Positions 1-9,882 of a stretch of DNA of 64,000 nt are shown piece after piece; position 1 is the first letter of the stretch, and each line of letters starts with the position of its first letter. Origin of the DNA: Letharia columbiana (lineage: Eukaryota; Ascomycota; Lecanoromycetes; Lecanorales; Parmeliaceae); assembly GCF_014066305.1 (NCBI RefSeq), contig NW_023501053.1, forward strand, positions 266,501-330,500, written 5' to 3'. The notes below the pieces were generated by a model. The model ran no database searches and had not been told where the DNA came from. It worked only from the letters and a program-made list of their open reading frames with translations. The position numbers and the translations under genes are program-made.

Positions 1-18
1 TATCGGGGGACGTGGTAT

Positions 19-210
19 TTAATTCACCGGATTTCCACGATCTTGAGGTAAAATGTTGGGGATCATTTCTTCTCGGGGCTGCATCATGTATGCACTCCCC
101 GCAGTAGTAAGGCTATTCGTATTTCTCAAGAGACGTCCAATCCAATTGGGATCTTTCTGAACCCGATGGTACCGAATCTTCTGCACTCTTCTTATCTTCC
201 ATAAATCCAT
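19..210 (-). other. possible short ORF, unrecognised
   Basis: An open frame of 63 codons reads leftward from an ATG at 210 to a TAA at 19-21. The product is basic near its N-terminus (MDLWKIRRVQKIRYHRVQ) and matches no family I know. It lies head to head with the glycosyltransferase gene, so it could be the start of a divergent gene whose later exons run off the left edge. A chance ORF is at least as likely. No splice donor I would trust is visible. Confidence 0.12.
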
Positions 211-513
211 GATTCTATCTTCCTTTGCTTCCCACTAATCATAACCTCTTGCTTGCCAAGATAATCTGACTTGTTTCATTGGCTGCGTCTACTCCACAGT
301 CCCCTTGGGTACGCCCGCTAAAAGTTGATTCTTGATCCTCTGCATTTCATCTAATCAGTCTAGACTCTACTTGCGCTCCCCTCATCCCTCGTTTCTGTCA
401 CCACAAGCAAGGCTCCTTCCTTCCAAAAAAACCTCTGGCTCCCTACACCAACAGGAACAATCACACGAGAACATCTCTCCTCAATCCCAAGCGCCTTCAC
501 GAGCGAAAGCATC
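211..513 (+). promoter_or_regulatory. upstream region of the glycosyltransferase gene
   Basis: This 300-base stretch holds no gene. It is pyrimidine-rich from about 340 to 500, with runs of CT and CCT and CA-rich patches just before the ATG at 514, which is typical of fungal core promoters and 5' leaders. I see no clear TATA box and cannot place a transcription start. Confidence 0.3.
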
Positions 514-2201
514 ATGATACTCAATCGATCATGGTTGAGCCCCGTCCGATCTCGCTTTGGGGGCGAGTATCGGTATGAGGGTATCAGAGAAAAGGCCGAC
601 AAGAGACCGTCTATCTTCGGGCGAGCTCGAGTCGCTACGCTCTTCTCGCTTTTGATCACGATCGTCATTCTCTTCTCCCTTGTGGTATGTCTCGAGCTAT
701 ATTTAGTCCTCCCCCGTCTCCCAATTTGAATCAGCAGCTAACTAGAACCAATACCCAGTTTCACTCAGACTCTATCAAAAATGCCTATTTCAAACCATCC
801 AGCCCGGATGACATCGCAACGTCCGAGAGATCTGGCTTCTTCCATATTCTTATACCTGCAGACAGAAGCGATGTAAATCTGTGCAAAACAATCATCAGCG
901 CCACCATCCTCGGATACCCAACTCCCACTCTTTACAATTGGGCCAAAACTGGTGATAAGATGGCAAAGATCAGTGGTGCATTGGATTACCTTAGGGCCCT
1001 AGACTCGAATCACGACGAGGATATGGTGTTGTTGGTGGATGGCTTTGATCTCTGGTTTCAGCTATCACCGCAGATCATGATCGACAGATATTATGAGATT
1101 AACAGCGTGGCCAACGAGCGCGTCCGCGGGCAATTGGGTAACGAAGTTGCGGATACGTCAGCCACCACCCAGACCATCATATTTTCTTCGCAGAAGAGAT
1201 GCTGGCCGGGCAAGCGTGGCGATCTCAGCTGCTACGCCGTTCCGGAGTCACCACTCCCGCGATATATATATGGACCACAGACGGATATAGATGTTGGCGA
1301 TCAGAAGAACCCGTATCTGAAGTTCCGACAACGTTGGTTAAATGCTGGCTTCATGATAGGACCAGTCCATGAACTACGCACCCTGTTTGAACGGGCATTG
1401 GAAAGAGCGGAAGCAAATCCTAACCAGGAGGGAAACGATCAGAACGTTCTCTCCACTATCTGGGGCGAGCAGGAATATGTACGGGAAGCCGCACGGCTCA
1501 GCAAGCTTCCACCTCGGAAGCGAGAAGAGCAGACCCCGCGGAAGGCTTTTAAGCCGGCCACTGAAACGAATTATGAATTTGGTGTAGGACTTGACTACGA
1601 GAGTGCTCTCTCAATACCGACAGTGTTCGCCGAATACGACTCACAGTGGTTAGTCTTCAGCGATAGCAAGACCCTCGACAAGGCCTTCAGCGAATACAAC
1701 ATTACTGACCCACGTGCCACCTCCATTCAAACCGACGTCGCGAACGAACCTGCCCCGTTCAACTCTATTCGTAACGACAAAGCTGATGACTGGCGTCTAC
1801 CTACCCAATCAATGAGCTGGAAGGAGGTGCCATTATACACCAATCTTTGGACCGGTATCGTCCCTGCGGTTATCCACCACAATGCCCATCGAGATGGATT
1901 GAAGTCTCTGAGAGAGACAGTCTGGGATCGGATGTGGTTCCAGCCATATGCTCGCGCACTTCTCAATGCGCGTATGAGGGAGCCCTACAAGCCAATTGCT
2001 GTCAGCAAGTCTAACGGACGGAAATGGTTCAGCACCATGGATGGGGAAAAGAGTCTCGGTGCATGGACAGACAATGCAGAACAAGGCGGATGGATGGACT
2101 GGACAGATCTCTGCCCGGCCAAGGACCAGGAGGAAATCTTTCGAGATGGAAAAGGGCCATGGGTTAAGCAGGACATCGGAGAAGAAAGTGTGCATTGGTG
2201 A
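514..2201 (+). CDS. putative type II membrane glycosyltransferase (PLOD-like), two exons
   Basis: Exons 514-684 and 759-2201 give a 537-residue protein. The 74-nt intron 685-758 has donor GTATGT, branch site CTAAC at 738-742 and acceptor CAG at 756-758. It is phase 0 and joins the two frames cleanly. Exon 1 encodes a basic cytosolic tail and one hydrophobic segment (about residues 41-57, ATLFSLLITIVILFSLVV), as in Golgi type II enzymes. Exon 2 carries the lumenal domain: ILIPADRS and TLYNWAK near its start, an acidic strand LLVDGFDLWF (Asp151 and Asp154, a DxD-like metal and sugar-nucleotide site), a Cys pair around RCWPG and LSCYAVPES (about 205-217), and WLNAGFMIGP at about 250. This layout is that of the fungal relatives of the PLOD/procollagen glycosyltransferase domain. 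The family call rests on motif memory; donor and acceptor sugars are unknown. An ATG at 687, inside the intron, would open a longer frame for exon 2 but would lose the membrane anchor. Confidence 0.8.
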
Positions 2202-4894
2202 TCGTGCGTGGTGTTTTAGAATACGGCAAGCTCAACAGGGGTGGAAGACGACTTTGTATGGAAAGTAGCGTATCGAGTCGGAAGTGGCTACAGCCCGGAT
2301 GATTGAGCTGACAGATTGGAAACAATCAGGGACAATTTTAGACGATGTGGAGGCTGACTAACGCCTAGTTGATGCAATCATTATATATAGAGCCTAGACC
2401 AAATTGATGGGATCAATGTCAACTTGGAGACGTGCAAAAAGTGAGCGATCCTTTTTGGAATGTCTGCCAAGCCGATATAGGCCAGGTAAGCTGTCTAGAA
2501 AGGTGACCAGTTCAAGCGCAGACCCTATCATTCTCACGTCGATTTGGGGTATCAGCTGATACCCAAAACCATGTGTGATCTATGACCGAACTTGCCCCCG
2601 ACTGTTCGCTCTTGGTGCCGTTCTGGTCGATTTCTGACATCTTGCCCGACCCTGAGCTCGTATAAAACTCATCTCTATTCTTTCATCTTTACATGCACGA
2701 CAGCCTAGATCCTGGTCTTCTACCGATCTATCACCAGCCTGCTTGCCCGAGGGTGTTTCAATCAATTATTAATTCAAGCCTTCTACATGATTTGCCAGTT
2801 AAGATACTTGCCAGCATTCAAAAAAAAGCCAGCCCTTGAGTCCTTACAGGATTCCTAGACCGCTAATCTGTCATCAGTGTCATCGGAAACCCTCTTTTTG
2901 ACTACGTGCAAGATTATTCCGGGTGCTGTCATCTGCAGGGCTGGATCGATTCAATTGCAGAAGCTTGTCTGTACTGTCCTCGCCGTGCTCAATCGCCCTG
3001 GACTTGGTGGCATCGAGGAACAAGATGTGGATTTTGACACGCTTCTGCGGCCGAGAACAAACCTCGCCTGCTTGATGATATCACTGATCAAATATTCGCT
3101 CTTCATGACATTGGGTCTGTAATAATGGACACCGAGTACTTCGAACGATTCCCTTATCGCCCATGACTACAGAGACCAGAAAGGAGCTCCAAAGCGGCTC
3201 TACGGGGGCTTCTGCCTGCCAGGACGGACGTCCACAATATTCGTCGCAGGTTCTGCTTCTCTGCAAATTTTCCCGTCCCACTTGGTTTGGGCTCATCGGT
3301 TTGGGAATTGGAGGTATTCTTTCAAATTTCAGTAAACATATGACGTTGTGGGAGAATGAAGAGGTGGAGTAAATCTACTATCATTTGCGTGAACAGTATC
3401 AATTGTCAGAGGACTTCTCCCATGACTGCGGAAACTCACTCCAGATCGACAGTTTACTCGCAAGCTGTGGTCATACAAAGGCTGCTGGTCAACATGGGAC
3501 ACGATATTGGGGACCAGGTCCCAGTTAGTCTGGACCTTGGCTATCTAGGTACTGGAAAGCAAAATCACATCTTGAAGCTCCTGGCTGCTTCGGGACTCAC
3601 CTTTCCCGCCTGTGTCTCCTACCGCCGTCTGGTCCCCTGAAACCCCTCGCCAATACCCCAAATGAAGGCTGGTTGTGTTATTCAATGGTGATTGCAATAT
3701 TCTCTGCCCGCCAAACAATCAACTTGCGCGCAGACCGGTCCTTTGTCTCCTCAGTTCGGATTACTGTATGGGACAGAGAAAGACTGGTCAGGTGGAGTTT
3801 ATTGGGTCTGGATACTACTCGGACATTGATGTAGCAAGATAGGCCGATGGAAATAGTGGTCGTAGCATTTGTGCGCACTGCGAAGCGAGTTAAGGATTAT
3901 ATACTTATAGTGCCTAAAAAGTCATTTGGGGATCGACGGCGCGAGCTTCTCATCAATATCACTCTCTTGAGATTTCCCAATGTGAAACAGGAGGTGGAGA
4001 GGTTCTCAGAATCGTGAACAGAAGCTTAGATTTTTGGGACCAGCCCGAGAGACCGACGATCAACAACGCGCATTCCTACTAGACCTTGCCACCAAATTCC
4101 GAGAGATTATCTCTCACGCTCTCAATGCCTACCATTGTCGAAGCTTTCTGTTTGGGGAACCCTCCCCTTTGATTGGCCTCACGGATCATTGACCTCAATA
4201 CCCCCTTCTCAGATGACGAGTGGTACAAAGGTACTTCTATCTGTTTCAGCCAACATAGGACGGGTAATGGCAGCCAGTCAGCCATTGAACCACCCGATGA
4301 CACCCACACCACCGTTAAGTGTCCAAACAACGCAAATCAAACTGTCATTAAGATTAGTTTCAAGTATTTCAGAAGGATGGAACAGAAGAAGCATTTCAAA
4401 ATAGTAGGGACAACTGACTTCAAATTTGGGAAACAATATCAGTTGAACAAATCGACCTACTCGAGCTCCATGTTCCGCCTGCTACATCGTCAGACTCAAT
4501 GATCATGAGCGAGCTTCAGTGTGCAGATTTAGATGGTAGCGAGCGGCTCCAGTATCACAGAGTCCTAGCACGAGGAGATGACAGTTGGCATGATATGGTA
4601 CAATCGACATCGATTTGGCCTACCTGGGCCAATGATGGTGAGATTGAGGTTGGCAGGTTGGCTCTGCTCTGGCATAGTTTAGAGATCAGGCTTCCTACGA
4701 GGATCTATTCAACGCGATTCAGGATTCTTGAGGCTAGACATAAATAGGGAGGAAGGTTGGGTGGCATTAGCCATTAAAGTAGCAATGGGAGAGGCGAGCT
4801 CGGCGAGGGCTCGCCTGTGGCTGTTGGCAATTGGTCCTACTAAGGGCCCCTTCGGTATCAATTACCAGCCCTACGTCTTCAATACGTGCATGGA
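2202..4894. other. 2.7 kb of normal-composition DNA without a recognisable gene
   Basis: Base composition resembles the neighbouring gene and CpA/TpG are common, so RIP has not acted here. Only short open frames occur (60-110 codons, both strands), overlapping each other and lacking recognisable domains. Two could be exon fragments of an unrecognised or decayed gene: minus 4079-4330, ending VRDNLSEFGGKV, and plus 3163-3372, with a hydrophobic stretch PTWFGLIGLGIGGIL. The first part holds the 3' end of the glycosyltransferase transcript; a TATAAAA lies near 2661. I cannot support a gene call. Confidence 0.4.
4793..4815. repeat. short GC-rich hairpin
   Basis: A 7-bp perfect stem, GGCGAGC at 4793-4799 and GCTCGCC at 4809-4815, encloses a 9-nt loop. 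It sits about 100 bp before the repeat boundary. No run of T follows and no function is evident. Confidence 0.4.
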
Positions 4895-5355
4895 AATAAT
4901 ATGTGCTGGGGCGCGGGCTTCCCAGTAGTGAAAAGCTTACTGAGTACTGGTTTTTGACTATTTAATTCTTAGGGAGACCTCCTAAAACCCCTCGGACCCT
5001 TCGGGGGCTCTTTAAGGGCTCTTCGAGAGCTTTTATCGAGGGGCTGTTAAAGCAAGCTCGAAATTTAATTATTTTAGTGATATTTGATTAATTTCGAGCT
5101 TGCTTTGACAGCCCCTCGATAGAAGCTCTCGGAGAGCCCTTAAAGAGCTTCGAAGAATTTAAGGGATTTTAAGAAATCTAACCCTAAGAATCGAGAGAGA
5201 CGTTTATCGGTTATGATTTATTTGATATACTTATGAGGGAGATCCCCTAAAACCCCCCTAACCCTCCGGGGGCTCTCCGAAGACTCTTCGAGGGCTTCTA
5301 CCGGAGAGGCTCTTCTCGTAAGCTCGATACTTAGACGAATACTTTATCAAATTTC
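4895..5355 (+). repeat. foldback repeat E, copy 1 (lightly RIP-mutated)
   Basis: Three versions of one roughly 95-105 bp motif occur here. A left arm (4965-5066) and a right arm in reverse complement (5088-5191) are separated by a loop of about 21 bp and form a long imperfect hairpin. A third version follows in direct orientation (about 5236-5328). All share CTCTTTAAGGGCTCT-like and AAGCTCGA blocks. The same arrangement recurs at 7175-8190 with extra C-to-T and G-to-A changes. After the TRIM insertion at 5356-6286 the repeat resumes at 6292 and continues to about 6400 (ACTCTACGTACTTAG block, also at about 8130). No coding capacity. Confidence 0.8.
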
Positions 5356-6286
5356 TATTGAAAGTAGAATACCAGACATGTTAGAAATTGATTGAAAGAC
5401 TAAAAGACTGATTATTGATTTATGGGATATACGAATATTTATATATATAAAATAGATAGCTAATAGTGGCTAATAATTACTAGCCCTAATAATACGCGCG
5501 ATATATGCGATAGCCGAAGGGGCTAATATTATAACACTCTCCGACAGCCCTCAGAATCTAATTCCCTAAACCCTAGTACATCGTATTTCATATTAATTTT
5601 TATATCCACGCTTTAAATTCGAAATTAATTATTTACTCGATCTTATTAAATCTATAAAAAACCTCGATAGAGAAAATAGAAAGAGTACCGAGGCTTTAGA
5701 TACCTATTTCGAGACCTCGAATGAAATAAGGATTTTAACGTTTTAATTTATTTTACCCGTATTACTTCGAGATCTCGAATAAAATAAGAGTTTTAACGTT
5801 TTACTCGTATTATTTCGAAATCTTAAAATAATATAAGAGTTTTTAATTAATTCGGGTTCTCGTATAGTATAAGAGTTTTTTATTTATATTATTTCGAAAT
5901 CTCGAATAAAATAAGAATTTTAATTCGATATTTTTTATATAGAGATTAAATAGTAATAGCTCTCTCGTTAATAGATATAAGCTAAAAAAATGGGCTATCG
6001 CTATAAGATATATCTATTTATAAACGATTATCGAAGACTTAGTTTAATATTTATATTAGAAAGTATAAGAATAATATTACTCTATTCGCTTTCGAGCTTA
6101 TAATCTATTAAAAGTAAGATATTAAATATATTAGAAATTAATTAAAAGACTAAAAGACTAATTATTAATTTATAAAATATACGAATATTTATATATATAA
6201 AATAGATAGCTAATAGTAACTAATAATTACTAGCTTTAATAATACGCGATATATATACGATAGTCGAAGAAGCTAGTATTATAATA
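5356..6286 (-). mobile_element. TRIM-type miniature LTR element, copy 1
   Basis: Two direct repeats of exactly 181 bp (5356-5536 and 6106-6286) flank 569 bp without coding capacity. The 5-bp sequence ATTTC lies on both sides (5351-5355 and 6287-6291) as a target duplication. On the minus strand the repeat begins TGTTATAATATTAGCC and ends CTTTCAATA. It is followed by GATTATAAGCTCGAA, resembling the primer-binding site of the copia elements here, and the far repeat is preceded by purine-rich CGGAGAG, a plausible polypurine tract. The interior has about four tandem units of roughly 50-60 bp around the palindrome TTCGAGATCTCGAA (5720-5930). The right LTR is more RIP-mutated than the left. A paralogous site without the element can be read near 8085-8130. 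Confidence 0.85.
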
Positions 6287-6400
6287 ATTTCGTCTATATT
6301 ATATTATTTAAAAGTATATAAATAATTCTATAACTCTACGTACTTAGTTTATTATTATATTTTTAATAAAATAAAAGAAATTAAAAAAGATAGATTTGAG

Positions 6401-7174
6401 AATTTTAAAGTTCTTTTTCAGCTTTCTCTTTTAAATATACTCGTATATACCCGCGTTTAGATCGAAAATAAAGAAATAAGATATATTTTAAATTGAAAAT
6501 AATGAAATTCGATAATCTAATTAGTTACTAGCCTCTTAGCGTAATATTTATTCTTATTTTTAAGTTTTAAGTATTAAGAAAGTAAGCTTCTTAATTATAT
6601 AAGCTTAACGTTAAGATTAAATTTTAATAATTAAGATTTTAGCTCTAAGAATTAAATATTTAAAAATATTTAAATTATAATTTAATCTATAATTTAAATT
6701 CTAAATTATAAGAAAAGGCGATATCTAGATAAATAATCTATAAAAATTAGAAATCTTAATATAATAGCGATTTAAATTTTACGCTTTTCGTCTAAGTAAA
6801 TAAGAAGATATATCTTTATTAATTATACTCTTTCGAATAATATTAATTAATAATATTATTACTATTATATTATAAAGTTTAATAGTTCTTAAAGAGATTC
6901 TCGAGAAAAGTATTACGAGCGATTATAGAATATAATTATATATTCTCTTAGTATAATATCTTACTCCTATTTAAAAATTAAAGTTAAAAATATGTAGTTA
7001 TTAAAGAAGCTATAAGATAATAAGATTAATAGATTATATTTAATATAATTAAGATTAAAGCTATATAACTACTATATAAATAAATTAAAAATATATAATA
7101 AATAGAATATAAGAAAAAGAATTTTATATAAATAGAAATAGATTTAATATAAATGTAAAAAGTAACTTATTAAA
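6401..7174. other. AT-rich RIP DNA, no gene
   Basis: I see only RIP-mutated sequence with frequent stops on both strands. It lies between the two copies of repeat E and may be more of that repeat or another dead element. No feature can be named. Confidence 0.6.
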
Positions 7175-8190
7175 TTAATATATACTAGAGCGTAGACTTC
7201 TTAGTAGTAAAAAGCTTATCGAGTACTAGTTTTTAATATATTTAATTCTTAGAGAGAGACTTTCTAAAATTTCTTAAACTCTTCGAAGACTCTTTAAGAG
7301 CTCTTCGTCTTTAAGAGTTTTTATCGAAGAAGCTATTAAAGTAAGCTCGAAATTTAATTATTTTAATATTAATTAACGAGTAAATATCTATAAATTAAAT
7401 TCATAATCATTTTTTTTAATTAGAGCTGTCGAGTAAATTTAATAGACGATCTTTAATAAGCGATATTTGAATTTCTTCCCTTTAAAGAACTATAAGATTA
7501 AACTTTATAATTTTCTTATTTCTAGAAAGCGTAAATTGCGATTTATAATTTGAAAAAAAATTATTAATTTTAATAGAAAATAGTAAAGTTATTAAATGAT
7601 TAAAAATAGAGTAAGAGATTTTGATAGTTATAAATATTAATTTATTTATTCGCGATAACTTAGTCGATTTAATTAAAGAGCGTAGTAACTCTAAATTTAT
7701 AATTAACTATATATATAAATTTAAGATTTTTAAGCTTAGCTCTATCTTATTCTTTTATATATATTAATTAATTTCGAGCTTACTTTAATAGCTTCTTTAA
7801 TATAAGCTCTCGAAGAGCTCTTAAAGAGCTTCGAAGAATTTAAGGAATTTTAAAAGATCTAATTTTTAGAATCAAGAGAGAGATATTATATTTTACTAGA
7901 AATCGAGAAAGATATTATAATTTATTTAATATACTTAAAGAGAGATTCTCTAAACCCTCTCTAACCCTTCGAGAGCTCTTCGAGAACTCTCTAAGAGCTT
8001 TTATCGAAGAGGCTCTTCTTATAAACTCGATAATTTAAGTAAAAATCTTAGTTTTTAATATATCTTTATAAATATCTTATTAAATCTTATTTACGCTATA
8101 TCGTTTAAAAGCGTATAATTAAATCTATAACTCTACGTACTTAGTTTATTATTATATTTTTAATAAAAGAAAAGAAATTAAAAAAGATAG
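7175..8190 (+). repeat. foldback repeat E, copy 2 (heavily RIP-mutated, interrupted)
   Basis: This copy matches 4895-5355 and 6292-6400 block by block, with C replaced by T and G by A. For example, GCAAGCTCG of copy 1 reads GTAAGCTCG here. The hairpin loop carries a 387-bp insertion (7376-7762). The third, direct arm is at about 7945-8035. The segment after it (8085-8190) runs uninterrupted where copy 1 has the TRIM. Confidence 0.75.
7376..7762 (-). mobile_element. asymmetric-terminus element (family A), short copy in hairpin loop
   Basis: The insertion starts ACGAGTAAATATCTATAAAT and ends TTCTTTTATATAT, the two termini of family A in reverse orientation. ATTAATTA stands on both sides (7368-7375 and 7763-7770), an 8-bp direct repeat that fits a target duplication, although AT-rich sequence makes chance matches easier. 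Length is 387 bp and there is no coding capacity. It sits almost exactly in the loop of the repeat E palindrome. Confidence 0.7.
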
Positions 8191-9534
8191 TATTATAATA
8201 GATATATAGATTATTTATAGTATATAAGAAACTTTATTCTTTCTATTTAGAAATCTATTACTTTATAATAATAGTAAGCTTAATAAAGCTTAGCGAAGCT
8301 TAATAAAGTAAGTACCTTCCCTTTATCTTACGTAATAATATTTTTATAGATAAAAAGAAAGTATAACGATCTCGCTAAAGTAATAGCAAGTAAGAAATAA
8401 ATATCTCTTTCTTAAAGAAACGTCTTTCTTAAAGAAATCTTCGAAGAAATTCTCGAAGAAATCTTCTTTCTAAAGAAATTAAAGAAAGTCGATAAGATAA
8501 AAAAGTAAATCTATACTTAGTAATTTCCTCTATCTTATATCTATAAGAAAGTAAATACTTAATTAAACTTTTAGATTTTTACGATATTTTCTAGCGGGGA
8601 TAATATAAATTATATATATATATTAATTCATCTTTATATTCTTTAACGAGATTTATAATATTATTAAAATTCTTAATATTATATTACTTATTATATACTA
8701 GATCGTAATCTTTTTATTTAATAAGATATTTTATAATAAAGTCGCTACTCTTAATTATAATTCTCTTATTAAATAGTTAATTAATCTTATAAAACTTTTA
8801 TTTCTTAATATTACCTTCGACGAAGATTAATAGCGAGTAGTTTAATTTTAAATAATTAAAGAAATTATTCTATAATATAAGCTTTAGTTACGCTATAATA
8901 AATATAAGATATATTTATTAATTCTTATAAATATCGAGACGATACGCTAGATAATCGACTTAACTAAGAATTTTAAAAGAATCGATATATTATTAAAATG
9001 ATTTCTTAATAATTTTAAGATCTATAAAAATATTATAATTTTTATAAAGGCGAAGAAATATATAATTATTAATCTTAAGAAATATTAATTAATAATATCT
9101 ATTATAATAATATTTAATATTTATATTAACGAAAGTAATAGTATTCTTTACTAAATTTCGAGTATAAAGAAACTTTAATATATTTAAAGATTTAAGAAGA
9201 TTAAAAAATATATTCGAGATAAAGTCGTTAATAACTTTATTAGAAGTATTTTTAATTATTAATAGTATCGAATTATTAAATAATCTCTAAAGTCGAGATA
9301 AGATTCTTAGTTATAAAGAAGTCTTATTAAATATTATATTAATATAAAAATATATAATAATTTTCACTATTTAATTAATTCTTTCGCTATTATTATTAAT
9401 TTATAAATAATAAGTTTAAATCTATAAATTAAATTCATAAACTATTTTTTTTAATTAAAACTATTATTAAGAAATAGTTTTTATTATTATATAATATTAA
9501 TATAGTATAAAGCTATTTCATTAATTTATATAAT
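8191..9534. other. AT-rich RIP DNA, no gene
   Basis: No open frame and no named repeat. A short CTT/GAAA-rich stretch at 8395-8480 is locally palindromic. A reverse-orientation family A right terminus (TCTATAAATTAAATTCATAA) occurs near 9420-9440, so fragments of that family are present. Confidence 0.5.
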
Positions 9535-9882
9535 CTATAGATATATATATATAAAGAGAGACGCGCTAAGGTTTAATTAGAAAGGTATATCGAGTATAAA
9601 GAATTAATTCGTAATAATTATCTATAAAAAATAGAGAAAGGTTATATTCTTATAGTAAGAAGTATTAAAATATCGAAAAGAAATAAAGATAACATATTAA
9701 TTAGTAGTATGAATTCTATAATATCTTCTATCGTAGTAAAATTTTTCGAATAATAAAATAGCTATAGATATCGAACGATTTTAATTCGTTTAAATATATA
9801 TCGTTTAATATTTCTTCTATAGAGATTTAATTAACTATAATCGTCGTAGTAAATTCTTCTCTTATAACGTTATTATAGTAAT
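9535..9882 (-). repeat. fragment of family D internal unit
   Basis: This 348-bp stretch repeats almost base for base at 10040-10380 and in part at 10381-10600, and is found reversed at 27590-27935. It directly abuts the right terminus of the larger D copy, so either one D element inserted into another or the internal unit was duplicated. Confidence 0.7.

Noticed and set aside
360..668. 102-codon minus-strand frame over exon 1 of the glycosyltransferase gene
   Set aside because: It is antisense to a well-supported exon and intron and shows no recognisable domain.
687..758. ATG at 687 as start of the glycosyltransferase
   Set aside because: The ATG lies 2 nt inside a canonical intron (donor GTATGT at 685, branch CTAAC, acceptor CAG). 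Starting here would remove the membrane anchor encoded by 514-684.
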